From Dehalococcoidia bacterium (GTDB lineage: Bacteria > Chloroflexota > Dehalococcoidia > GIF9 > UBA5629): a stretch of DNA of 42,456 bases. A program made the translations under genes and the position numbers. Positions 15,951 to 24,018 of the stretch are shown one piece after another. Below the pieces are notes generated by a model. The model searched no databases. It was not told the origin of the DNA and saw nothing but the letters and a program-made list of their open reading frames with translations. Location: assembly GCA_011170325.1 (NCBI GenBank), contig DUEX01000003.1:16661-59116 (forward strand). The letters run 5' to 3'. The first letter of the stretch is position 1. Each line of letters begins with the position of its first letter.

Positions 15951-17076
15951 CCCCGAACAAGTGAATATTTCCTAGCCGCATACGGTATAATCCAGCCTCT
16001 TTAGCTACTTTTAGGCACCGCTCAGCGTGCTGGAGCGAAGTAGTTGGCAAATCTGTCATCAAGAAATCAGGATGGAAGCCAAGGAGAACATAAGGTATAT
16101 TTGGGTCTAAAGAGGCGATGAATGTAGCAATATTAAAAATTTCCTCTTCGTCTATGTAGCCAGGAATAAGCAAAGTACTAGCTACGAGGAAAGGCGGCGA
16201 AGGTCTCCTCTTAATATAATCAGCCAGAAGGTGGAAATTCTCGAGGGTTCTTTTGTTACTTACTCCGCAAAGGGCAATATGTAACTCCTCACTCCAAGCT
16301 TTAAGGTCGAACTTGATACAACCACCAGAGTTGAGAGAAAGCTCAGCAACTTGCTTAAGTAAAGCTGGATGCATCGAACCATTAGTCTCCCAGCAGATGC
16401 GGAGGATACGCCCTTTACTTTTATCTATAGCTAAGCGGGAGGCACGCAAGGCATGAGGCAATTGCGGTGTTGGGTCACCACCAAAATAACAAATGCAGGA
16501 AGTGTGATCATCAACGGCGTCAGCTAGTTCCGTGGGACTGGCCCAATTCTGTTGCCCTGCTGCCAATCGGTAGTGCCAATTTTGACAGAAGAGGCAGTCA
16601 AAAGAGCAGGCTTGATAAAAAACAGCTAGATTTTTATAACCATGCTCAGGTCCTGGACGGTAAGCAAAGTCGGGATAGCCTGAACCTATGCCACCAGGAC
16701 AAACCCAATCAGCAACGCAGTTCGTAGGTAGCGGGTCATAATACCAGCTTACATTACCTTTCTTAGTAGTAGCACCAGTGAGTTTGCCTGCTATGGATAG
16801 GCGTAAGCCGCAATAACTTCTCTCGCCATCCGAAAGTTGGCATTCATTAAAGCACAGGTGGCAAGCTATACTGCCTTCTGCCTTCGGCGGTTGTGGTGGC
16901 AAGTTGAAAGACTGTCTCGATTCTCGATGAGCTTTTTGGATGAGAGGCGCAACTTTTTCAAAATTCTGGCGGATACAATCAAGACATAAACCCAGGATTT
17001 GAGAAATAAGGACGGATCCCTTGTTGCAATGCATACACCTGGTAGCAGTTTTAAGAGGTAAGTTATGTTTTAGCAT
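15940..17076 (-). CDS. AmrS/PflA-like radical SAM protein
   Basis: A 378-residue radical SAM enzyme of the AmmeMemoRadiSam/PflX-type group. The [4Fe-4S] motif is CSFDCLFCQNW (CxxxCxxC) near residue 155, preceded by an N-terminal cysteine-rich region with CMHC, CLDC and CHLCFNECQLSDGERSYCGLR. The SAM-binding region continues YFGGDPTPQ and ICWETNGSM. The exact substrate is unknown; relatives act as glycyl-radical activases or are of unknown role. It lacks visible Memo or AMMECR1 partners. It heads the nusB/ACP-like group, about 120 bases after fabD. Confidence 0.85.
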   Translation of the reverse strand: MLKHNLPLKTATRCMHCNKGSVLISQILGLCLDCIRQNFEKVAPLIQKAHRESRQSFNLPPQPPKAEGSIACHLCFNECQLSDGERSYCGLRLSIAGKLTGATTKKGNVSWYYDPLPTNCVADWVCPGGIGSGYPDFAYRPGPEHGYKNLAVFYQACSFDCLFCQNWHYRLAAGQQNWASPTELADAVDDHTSCICYFGGDPTPQLPHALRASRLAIDKSKGRILRICWETNGSMHPALLKQVAELSLNSGGCIKFDLKAWSEELHIALCGVSNKRTLENFHLLADYIKRRPSPPFLVASTLLIPGYIDEEEIFNIATFIASLDPNIPYVLLGFHPDFLMTDLPTTSLQHAERCLKVAKEAGLYRMRLGNIHLFGDEY

Positions 17077-17196
17077 TTTTGACTATGGCTCTAGCTTGAA
17101 ATTTAGCCAGTCTGGTGAAGCACAGCTATTACTTGTAGACTGACAAATCTGTTTGCAATTTCGGCAGGCTTTGCCTATGGTCTAAGCAGTGGGCAA

Positions 17197-18141
17197 TCAT
17201 CCCTTACGCCAGCTTGTTACTTCGCTAACAGTTTGAGCATTGCTGACGTTGAAAGTCTGCACTCCTGGACTGATTCGCTTAATCAACCCGGTGAGCACCT
17301 CCCCAGGACCTATCTCAAAGAAAGTAGTTACACCCCTGGCTATCATGTTCTCGACGGATTGCTGCCACTGGACGCAGTGAGCGAGCTGGTTAACGAGTTC
17401 CCCCCTTATTGCTTCAACATCTGTCAGCGGTTGGGCGGTAACATTAGCCACAACCGGAACTGATGGTTTTTGGAAAGTGAATCCTGAGATAGCGTTCTTA
17501 AAACCATCCAAGATTGGTTCCATCAGCACGGAGTGGAAAGCACCGCTTACCTTTAAGGGAATAACTCGGCGGGCACCCTTTATCTGCGCTAGCCTCCTGG
17601 CTTTAACCAGGCTGTCTTGAGCGCCACTGATGACGATTTGACCTGGAGAATTGATATTAGAAATTTCAGTGCCTACAGAGAGACAGATGTCCTTAATGGC
17701 TTCTTCGTCTAGACCAATTATGGCCAGCATCCCACCAGGCTCCCTGCGCCCCGCTTCGTTCATTAATCGTCCTCTCTCGCGAACCAGACGCACCGCGTCA
17801 GGTAGGCTAAGCGCGCCGGCAACCACCAACGCTGTATATTCACCTAAGCTATGCCCAGCAACGAAGGTAGGAGGTGGCAAGTTATCGCCGCTAACCTCTT
17901 GAGCCGCTTTCAGACAAGCAATGCTTGTAGTTAATACTGCTGGCTGAACAGCGATAGTCTGTGTAAGGTCCTCCTCAGGGCCTTCAAAACATAAACGAGA
18001 CAGAGAAAAGCCTAAAGTTTTATCCACTTCATCAAAAACTTCCCTGGCTGAAGAATAGTGAACATAAAGGTCTAAACCCATGCCTACTGCTTGAGACCCT
18101 TGCCCAGGAAAGACATAAGCGACTTTTATCTCTTCGACCAT
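17197..18141 (-). CDS. fabD: Malonyl-CoA:ACP transacylase
   Basis: FabD loads malonyl groups from CoA onto ACP for fatty-acid elongation. The 314-residue protein has FPGQGSQAVGMG near the N-terminus, the nucleophile motif VAGHSLGEYTAL (Ser98), the malonyl-binding arginine in VRERGRLM, and the catalytic histidine in VSGAFHSVLM. Its start overlaps fabK by 16 bases. It is the last gene of the DUF177-rpmF-acpP-fabF-acpS-fabK-fabD unit. Confidence 0.96.
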   Translation of the reverse strand: MVEEIKVAYVFPGQGSQAVGMGLDLYVHYSSAREVFDEVDKTLGFSLSRLCFEGPEEDLTQTIAVQPAVLTTSIACLKAAQEVSGDNLPPPTFVAGHSLGEYTALVVAGALSLPDAVRLVRERGRLMNEAGRREPGGMLAIIGLDEEAIKDICLSVGTEISNINSPGQIVISGAQDSLVKARRLAQIKGARRVIPLKVSGAFHSVLMEPILDGFKNAISGFTFQKPSVPVVANVTAQPLTDVEAIRGELVNQLAHCVQWQQSVENMIARGVTTFFEIGPGEVLTGLIKRISPGVQTFNVSNAQTVSEVTSWRKG

Positions 18142-19106
18142 GTTTCCTCCTCCTTTAATTTGAGTTTACCCAGAGTGCCAATCGTTTTCTCAGCTTCAGA
18201 CATAATATCCTCAATAATTATCTTGACAGGTTTTATTTCTTTTATTAGACCAGCTATCTGACCTGCCATAAGCGAACCATCTTCTATATTACCCTGAATA
18301 ACTCCAGAAAACAACCTTCCACTACCAAATTCCTCCAACTCTGCCTTAGATGCACCAGCTTTCTCCATAGCCATAAATTGGCGTGTCAGCTTATTCTCTA
18401 AACAACGTACTGGGTGTCCTGTCGACTCCCCCGTAACTACTGTAGCTCGATCTTGTGCGGCAAGAATCTGCTCTTTGAATTTTGGATGAGCAATGCACTC
18501 ATCCGAGCAAATAAAGCGCGTCCCCATCTGCACACCTTGAGCTCCAAGAGCTAAAGCTGCTACTAGCCCCTGCCCATTAGCAATCCCACCAGCAGCTATC
18601 ACTGGCACCTTAACACTGTTCACCACTTGAGGCAGCAACGCCATGGTGGCTGTTTCACCAATATGCCCACCTGATTCCATGCCTTCAGCAATAACAGCAT
18701 CTATGCCCAGTCTCTCCAGACGTCGAGCCAAAGCTACACTGGAAATAACTGGCATAACCTTAACCCCGGCTTCTTTCAAGGCAGGAACATGAGCGCCAGG
18801 ATTGCCACCGCCAAAAGTGACAATGTCCACCTTCTCATCCAAAACCACCTTGAGGTTTTCTTTAAGGAAAGGGGACATCAGTAAGATATTAACGGCAAAT
18901 GGTTTATCAGTCCTCTCTCTAGTCAATCTGATTTGGTCTCTTAACCAACTTGAAGGGGCGTCTCCGCTGCCAATTACCCCTAAACCTCCAGCATTGGATA
19001 CCGCTGATACTAACTCAGCTGTCCCAAGCCAGGCCATCCCACCTTGAATAATGGGATATTTAATGTCTAATAACTTACAAAGAGCAAAGTTAGACAGCAT
19101 CACCAA
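18126..19106 (-). CDS. fabK: Enoyl-ACP reductase II (FMN-dependent)
   Basis: FabK reduces trans-2-enoyl-ACP to acyl-ACP with FMN and NAD(P)H. The 326-residue TIM-barrel protein has YPIIQGGMAWLG, SNAGGLGVIG, DIVTFGGGNPG, GMESGGHIGE and VIAAGGIANGQGLVAALALGAQGVQMGTRF, which define the FabK/nitronate monooxygenase superfamily. Placement between acpS and fabD, overlapping both, strongly favours the FabK role over nitronate monooxygenase. It is not the only enoyl reductase here; a FabL-type SDR lies at 25289-26056. Confidence 0.92.
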   Translation of the reverse strand: MVMLSNFALCKLLDIKYPIIQGGMAWLGTAELVSAVSNAGGLGVIGSGDAPSSWLRDQIRLTRERTDKPFAVNILLMSPFLKENLKVVLDEKVDIVTFGGGNPGAHVPALKEAGVKVMPVISSVALARRLERLGIDAVIAEGMESGGHIGETATMALLPQVVNSVKVPVIAAGGIANGQGLVAALALGAQGVQMGTRFICSDECIAHPKFKEQILAAQDRATVVTGESTGHPVRCLENKLTRQFMAMEKAGASKAELEEFGSGRLFSGVIQGNIEDGSLMAGQIAGLIKEIKPVKIIIEDIMSEAEKTIGTLGKLKLKEEETWSKR

Positions 19107-19461
19107 TTACAAAGGCAACAGCATATTGTTTACTGTGAGATATAGTGACAGAGAATTCATTTATCCCAATCTCTTTGGCTTTATTCTGGGCTCGGCCATG
19201 AAGCTGAACCAGAGGGACGCCGTCACTATTTGAAAGAATCTCAATATCTCGCCAATTTAAACCCTTGGTACCAGTGCCAAGAGTTTTCATCACAGCTTCC
19301 TTGGCAGCGAAATGGGCGGCTAAACTTGAGGCTACATTATGGCAGTCTTGCAGCTCAGCCTCAGTATAAATACGTTTGAGGAAAGAATTCTGCCAGCTGG
19401 ATATAGCCTGCTCGATACGATTTATCTCTATAATATCAATGCCGACATGTATTCTAGGCAA
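19090..19461 (-). CDS. acpS: Holo-ACP synthase
   Basis: AcpS transfers 4'-phosphopantetheine from CoA to ACP. The 123-residue length is typical. The Mg2+/CoA site residues are seen in HVGIDIIEINRIE near the N-terminus and HFAAKEAVMKTLGTG near residue 50. ISHSKQYAVAFV near the C-terminus is also characteristic. It lies 18 bases after fabF and overlaps fabK by 17 bases. It would modify the two DSL-type ACPs in the window. Confidence 0.96.
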   Translation of the reverse strand: MPRIHVGIDIIEINRIEQAISSWQNSFLKRIYTEAELQDCHNVASSLAAHFAAKEAVMKTLGTGTKGLNWRDIEILSNSDGVPLVQLHGRAQNKAKEIGINEFSVTISHSKQYAVAFVIGDAV

Positions 19462-19479
19462 CTTCGCTAATAATTCCCC

Positions 19480-20715
19480 CTAGCACTCAGAATATCTACG
19501 AATAACGAGAACCGAGTTGTGACCACCGAAACCAAAAGAATTAGAAACAGCTATACGAACATCACTAGCCCTAGCCACATTTGGCACGTAATCCAAGTCA
19601 CATTCTGGGTCAAAATTTTCAAGATTTATCGTTGGTGGTATGATACTGTCATTTATTACTTTACAGCAGACAATTGCCTCAAGTGCTCCAGCAGCGCCAA
19701 GCATATGACCGACCATTGATTTTATTGAGCTAATCGGAATTTCGTATGCCTTGTTGCCAAAAACCTTCTTAATAGCTCTGGTCTCACTTATGTCATTTAG
19801 CGGTGTTGATGTCCCGTGAGCGTTAATATAGTCGACCTTATCACTGTTTACATCGGCTAAAGCAAACTCAATTGCCTTAACCGCTCCCTCACCGCTTTCC
19901 AGTGGTTGAGTGATGTGGTAAGCATCCGATGTGGCTCCATAACCAACAATCTCAGCTAGAATATCAGCGCCTCTTGACCTAGCATAATCGAGACTCTCTA
20001 CAACTAAAACCGCTGCACCCTCACCAATAACAAAGCCATCACGCTTGGCATCGAAAGGTCTCGATGCCTTTTCAGGGTCAGTGCTTCTTGATAATGCGCC
20101 GGCTTGTGAGAAGCCAGCAATACCGATGGGAGTAACAGCAGCATCAGCACCACCCGCAATCATTAGCTTAATCTCACCATATTTAATCATTTTATAGGCT
20201 ATCCCTAAAGTATCCGTCCCTGTTGAGCAAGATGAAACCAAGCTAAAATTTGGCCCCCTAATTCCTGTTTTTATTGATACTTGGCTTGGGGCATTGTCAG
20301 CTATCATCATTGGAACAATATAAGGGCTAACCCTGACTGGTCCTCTTGTATTCAATACCTCAAGCTGTCGTGATAGAGAACTTAAACCGCCAACGCCACT
20401 GCCTATTAGGATGCCAGCATCATATCTATTAGTGTCATCTATTTTGAGCTTAGCGTCCTCAATAGCTTGCAAACTGGCTGCAACAGAAAATTGTGTAAAT
20501 CTATCTGTGTATCGAGCAGTTGTTGGGTCTAAGTAATCAAGTGGGTTGAAGTTCTTTACTTGGGCAGCTATTTTAACATTGAAATCGGTAGCATCGAATA
20601 GACTGATATAGTCCACGCCGGATACACCAGCTACTAACCTTTGCCAAGTGTCTTCAACATTTAAGCCAAGTGGCGTGATAGCTCCGTAGCCAGTAACCAC
20701 AACCCGATTGAACAT
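19480..20715 (-). CDS. fabF: Beta-ketoacyl-ACP synthase II, first copy
   Basis: KAS II condenses malonyl-ACP with acyl-ACP. The 411-residue protein starts MFNRVVVTGYGAITPLG, carries the nucleophile Cys163 in LVSSCSTGTDTLG, and both catalytic histidines in INAHGTSTPLND and SMVGHMLGAAG. The C-terminus has SNSFGFGGHNSVLV. It begins one base after the upstream acpP stop, so the pair is translationally coupled. A second KAS II gene, at 24019-25251, differs in the region before the active Cys. Confidence 0.95.
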   Translation of the reverse strand: MFNRVVVTGYGAITPLGLNVEDTWQRLVAGVSGVDYISLFDATDFNVKIAAQVKNFNPLDYLDPTTARYTDRFTQFSVAASLQAIEDAKLKIDDTNRYDAGILIGSGVGGLSSLSRQLEVLNTRGPVRVSPYIVPMMIADNAPSQVSIKTGIRGPNFSLVSSCSTGTDTLGIAYKMIKYGEIKLMIAGGADAAVTPIGIAGFSQAGALSRSTDPEKASRPFDAKRDGFVIGEGAAVLVVESLDYARSRGADILAEIVGYGATSDAYHITQPLESGEGAVKAIEFALADVNSDKVDYINAHGTSTPLNDISETRAIKKVFGNKAYEIPISSIKSMVGHMLGAAGALEAIVCCKVINDSIIPPTINLENFDPECDLDYVPNVARASDVRIAVSNSFGFGGHNSVLVIRRYSEC

Positions 20716-20716
20716 C

Positions 20717-20956
20717 TTAGGTTTTTAACTTTGAGTTAATTACAGAGACTATGTCACCAACAGTAGTGATACCCTCTAATTCCTCATCTGGTAGATAGAA
20801 GCCAAAGGCGTCTTCAAGCGCTAATGCAAGCTCTACCATGCCTAGCGAATCTACCTCCAAATCATCATCCAGCAAAGCGCTCAAGACTATTTTACTTTCA
20901 TCAACCCCTGGCTGCACTTTGCAGATAGCCTTCTTGACTTGATCGAATACGTCCAT
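20717..20956 (-). CDS. acpP: Acyl carrier protein
   Basis: A 79-residue ACP with the phosphopantetheine serine in the canonical context DDDLEVDSLGMVELALALE (Ser37) and the helix IV segment TTVGDIVSVIN. AGAGGAGACAAAG precedes ATG 20956. It sits between rpmF and fabF in the fatty-acid unit, so it is the likely main carrier for elongation. Ninety-seven bases with no gene separate it from rpmF. Confidence 0.95.
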   Translation of the reverse strand: MDVFDQVKKAICKVQPGVDESKIVLSALLDDDLEVDSLGMVELALALEDAFGFYLPDEELEGITTVGDIVSVINSKLKT

Positions 20957-21053
20957 CTTTGTCTCCTCTGCTTCTTACATGACGTATATAATAAAATACT
21001 TGCAATCTAATAGATTCGTAATAGAGTAGTTCCAAGTCAGAATTATTATTCCT

Positions 21054-21251
21054 CTAGCCAGGCTTTTTCTTCGGGCTCTTAATCTCAATCACTTCCCTGC
21101 CAGCATAACTACCACAAGTAGGACAAACATGATGAGCTAATTTCGGGCTATGACATTGAGGGCAATCAACTAGTGTAGGAATGCTTAGAGCTAGATGACT
21201 GCGCCTTTTGCCTTGACGCGCTTTAGCATACTTTCTCTTTGGTAATGCCAT
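21054..21251 (-). CDS. rpmF: 50S ribosomal protein L32
   Basis: L32 binds the large subunit. The 65-residue protein starts MALPKRKYAKARQGKRRSHL and has a zinc site from two CxxC pairs (CPQCHSP and CPTCGSY). Its start lies 29 bases inside the 3' end of the DUF177 gene. The DUF177-rpmF-fatty-acid gene order is widely conserved in bacteria. Confidence 0.97.
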   Translation of the reverse strand: MALPKRKYAKARQGKRRSHLALSIPTLVDCPQCHSPKLAHHVCPTCGSYAGREVIEIKSPKKKPG

Positions 21252-21762
21252 TTAGACTGCGCTCTCCTTTCTTAAGAAGGACTAATTTTGACCAACGCTG
21301 ATCATGAACTTGAGGTGGACATTGACAGGGGCCTTGGTTAAGATTATGCCCGCAAGATGGACAAATCCCAGCACAATCTGGACGACAAAGCAGCTTCGTA
21401 GGCATAGCTAATAAAGTATATTGGCGTATCACTTCGCTTAAATCTAGCACATGATTACTATCAATGGCAAAGCTATCAGGCTCTTTAGGCAAAGATAAAC
21501 CCTTGGATGTGTCCATGCTAGGAAGGAATTCATCCTCCAGGTCAAAGTTAACTGAACAATCAGCGGAATTAAGGCATCGACTGCAGACCCCTGTGACATT
21601 GGCAGTCATTGTACCTTTGACCAAAATGCCTCGATTGGTATGAGTTAAGGTCACCTCACCTTTAATGGAATTTGTGCCTTCTTTACCAACGAGCTCATTT
21701 ATTTGATAACTACGAGTTGAGCCTACTGGCTCTTTAAGTAATTGGGCAACATTAATACGCAT
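21223..21762 (-). CDS. DUF177/YceD-family protein
   Basis: A 179-residue member of the DUF177 (YceD) family, linked in other bacteria to 23S rRNA accumulation and almost always next to rpmF. The N-terminus MRINVAQLLKEPVGSTR is family-like, and cysteine pairs occur at CSRCLNSADC and near the C-terminus (CRPDCAGICPSCGHN), with a further CQC. The track starts at TTG 21810, but that codon is the -35 box of a consensus promoter. ATG 21762 is the supported start, a few bases downstream of the predicted transcription start. No clear Shine-Dalgarno is seen, consistent with a near-leaderless message. Confidence 0.88.
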   Translation of the reverse strand: MRINVAQLLKEPVGSTRSYQINELVGKEGTNSIKGEVTLTHTNRGILVKGTMTANVTGVCSRCLNSADCSVNFDLEDEFLPSMDTSKGLSLPKEPDSFAIDSNHVLDLSEVIRQYTLLAMPTKLLCRPDCAGICPSCGHNLNQGPCQCPPQVHDQRWSKLVLLKKGERSLNGITKEKVC

Positions 21763-21781
21763 TTCATTACAAAGTTGGCTT

Positions 21782-21810
21782 ATTATAGGTTGAGTTGCCT
21801 GTGGTGTCAA
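21782..21810 (-). promoter_or_regulatory. Consensus sigma70 promoter of the rpmF-fab unit
   Basis: Minus strand TTGACA, 17 bases, TATAAT: a perfect match to the -35, spacer and -10 consensus. The start would be near 21775, about 12 bases before the DUF177 ATG at 21762. It lies between degV and DUF177 and should strongly transcribe DUF177, rpmF, acpP, fabF, acpS, fabK and fabD. Confidence 0.85.
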
Positions 21811-21871
21811 GTGGCTGTGCTAGCCTAATGGCTATGCAACCGCCTGCTGAAATAGGAGGTGCATCTCAGGC

Positions 21872-22711
21872 TCAGACTTGTTCCACCAGCGCTACACCTA
21901 TAGCATGAGGACCGGTATGGGCACCAACTACTGGCCCGAAGACAAACCGACGTATATTCTCCATCGGGAATATAGAGCTCAGGCGCTGAGCAAACGCCTC
22001 GGCCTTGTCAGGGGTAGTGGCCTGTTCCACTGCTAATGCTCTGATGTTGTCAAATCCTTTGACGAAGTTATACAGCCAGTCAAGTGCTTTCTCACGGCTG
22101 CGTGTCCGGGCAATGCCCTCGACTAAGCCATCGATAATTCCGATGATAGGGTTTATCTTGAGCACTGAGCCCATGAACGCCTGAGCGGTACCGATGCGCC
22201 CACCTTGATGCAGATACTCCAGCGTGTCAAAACAGATACGGGTGTGAGTCTTGGGTATGAATTTCCGTATCACATCCATTATCTGGTCTAGGCTGGCTCC
22301 CAGTTTAGCTTCCTCAGCGGCTATCATAACCAGAAGCGCCTGACCGGCTATTGTGGTCAGGGTATCAATTACCTCCACTCGGCAGTCCTTTCGCTTCCTT
22401 AGTTCCAGGCCCTCGATTGCCGATTCATAAGTGGCGCTTAACTTTGCTGAGATTGTTAGTGCCAACACCTCACTGGTCTCTTCAGCTAGCTTATCGTAAG
22501 CCTCGGCAAAAGCCCCGGCTGGCGGAGCACCGGTAGTGGGAAACACCTTGTCCTTTGCTAGCCTATAGAAGAGTTCTGCTGGCTGTATGTCGAGCCTATC
22601 GCGGTACGACTCGCCTCCAAAATTGACCCACAGAGGTGCCACCGTGACGCCCAGTTCACGGGCCATCTCGGGTGTAATATCGGAAGTGCTGTCTGTTACT
22701 ATCTTGACCAT
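21872..22711 (-). CDS. DegV-family fatty-acid-binding protein
   Basis: DegV/FakB proteins bind a free fatty acid for phosphorylation by FakA, feeding PlsX/PlsY. The 279-residue protein begins MVKIVTDSTSDITPEMARELG, has FPTTGAPPAGAFAEAY and LALTISAKLSATYESA (the SxxLSxTY fatty-acid-binding motif), and ends GPVVGAHTGPHAIGVALV. No fakA kinase is in the window. The location among fatty-acid and plsX/plsY genes fits a lipid role. It starts 19 bases after the thioesterase gene. Confidence 0.93.
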   Translation of the reverse strand: MVKIVTDSTSDITPEMARELGVTVAPLWVNFGGESYRDRLDIQPAELFYRLAKDKVFPTTGAPPAGAFAEAYDKLAEETSEVLALTISAKLSATYESAIEGLELRKRKDCRVEVIDTLTTIAGQALLVMIAAEEAKLGASLDQIMDVIRKFIPKTHTRICFDTLEYLHQGGRIGTAQAFMGSVLKINPIIGIIDGLVEGIARTRSREKALDWLYNFVKGFDNIRALAVEQATTPDKAEAFAQRLSSIFPMENIRRFVFGPVVGAHTGPHAIGVALVEQV

Positions 22712-22730
22712 GATACCTCCGTTTATATTG

Positions 22731-23162
22731 CTAATCCGTAGCTTTTGATCTCCTCACTACGTACCATAGAGATGAACTCTTAGCTATAATTGTGCTGTCT
22801 TTTAGGGAGAGGGTGGCTTCAGTCTCAACCAGCCTTGATGTCTTTTTGGTAATCTGAGCTGAAACTTGAATTGGCTCATCAATAGGTGCTAGGTTGGCAA
22901 ATCTAACCTCACTCTTAACGGTAATGCAATTCAATCCTGCGTAGATAACAGCATAACCGGCTGCCTCATCAAGAAGAGTACATAGAATGCCGCCATGGGT
23001 TATTCCTGGCCAGCCTTGATGAAATTTCCCTGGGGTAAATTCTCCCTTGACTATCCCTCCGTCATCAGTAAATTGCAGCTTTAACCCTATGGGATTATCT
23101 TTGCCGCAGGCAAAGCAGAGACTACCAGTGGCGTCGCCGATTTTCGGCTGCGGAATTTGCAT
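22731..23162 (-). CDS. PaaI-like hotdog-fold thioesterase
   Basis: A 143-residue hotdog protein with the N-terminal motif CFACGKDNPIGLKLQF and the catalytic-helix segment GITHGGILCTLLDEAAGYA, typical of PaaI/YigI-type acyl-CoA thioesterases. The end ALSLK...IAKSSSLW is also family-like. The substrate could be acyl-CoA or acyl-ACP; the fatty-acid neighbourhood makes either plausible. It lies upstream of degV and 99 bases after fabG. Confidence 0.86.
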   Translation of the reverse strand: MQIPQPKIGDATGSLCFACGKDNPIGLKLQFTDDGGIVKGEFTPGKFHQGWPGITHGGILCTLLDEAAGYAVIYAGLNCITVKSEVRFANLAPIDEPIQVSAQITKKTSRLVETEATLSLKDSTIIAKSSSLWYVVRRSKATD

Positions 23163-23261
23163 CTCATCCTCTCTCTAATGTTTTCTCTGACATCGTTATA
23201 CTATGTATTTGTCTAAGTGCAATACTCCCCCATTAGTATTTCTATAGCTCATAGCCTGATT

Positions 23262-24014
23262 CTAGGTTATTACACCACCGTCTACATTAATGACCTGCCC
23301 GGTGATATAATTAGCGCGGTCACTGGCAAGAAAGGCCACTACTTCCGCCACATCTTCAGACGTGCCGAAGCGCTGTAGTGGTATTTGAGATAATATAGAC
23401 TCCTTTAACTCAGAGGACAACTTGGCTGTCATTTCTGTGGTTATGAAGCCCGGGGCTACAGCATTCACGGTTATGTTACGGGAACCTAATTCCCGAGCCA
23501 AGCTTTTAGTGAAAGCGATGAGTCCGCCTTTAGAAGCTGCGTAGTTGCTCTGCCCCACATTACCGGTTAATCCGGCAACAGAAGCGATATTGATAATGCG
23601 CCCCCACTGTTGGTTCATCATGGAGCGTAAGGCAAACTTAGTGCAAAGATAGGCACCACGCAGGTTAGTATCAATCACGCTATCCCAGGCTTCATCGGGC
23701 ATTCTCAGCAGCAGATTGTCCATGGTGATGCCGGCATTATTTACTAAGATGTCGATCTTGCTCCATTTGTCAGTTATTTGATGCACCATGGCCCTGACTA
23801 GATCGCTATCTCGAACATCCGCTGGCGTTAGTATGGCTTCACCGCCTTGGCTTATGATAGATGACATTACATCCTTGGCTTCAGCCTCTCGGTTTAGGTA
23901 ATTAATAGCTACTTTGGAACCCATGCCAGACAACTTTAAAGCAATAACCCTGCCCAAGCCACGGGATGCGCCGGTGACCAGTGATACCTTGGCCGAAAGT
24001 TCCAAAGAAGACAT
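23262..24014 (-). CDS. fabG: 3-oxoacyl-ACP reductase
   Basis: FabG reduces 3-ketoacyl-ACP to (3R)-hydroxyacyl-ACP with NADPH. It is a 250-residue classical SDR with TGASRGLG (cofactor glycines), NNAG, catalytic Ser145 in INIASVAGLTGNVGQ, Tyr158 and Lys162 in SNYAASKGG (YxxxK), and VDGGVIT at the end. It starts four bases after the second fabF stop. Confidence 0.95.
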   Translation of the reverse strand: MSSLELSAKVSLVTGASRGLGRVIALKLSGMGSKVAINYLNREAEAKDVMSSIISQGGEAILTPADVRDSDLVRAMVHQITDKWSKIDILVNNAGITMDNLLLRMPDEAWDSVIDTNLRGAYLCTKFALRSMMNQQWGRIINIASVAGLTGNVGQSNYAASKGGLIAFTKSLARELGSRNITVNAVAPGFITTEMTAKLSSELKESILSQIPLQRFGTSEDVAEVVAFLASDRANYITGQVINVDGGVIT

Positions 24015-24018
24015 TTTA

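Noticed and set aside
17077-17196. Terminator after fabD (AGGCAAAGCCT)
   Set aside because: The stem is only four bases with no T run, too weak to call.
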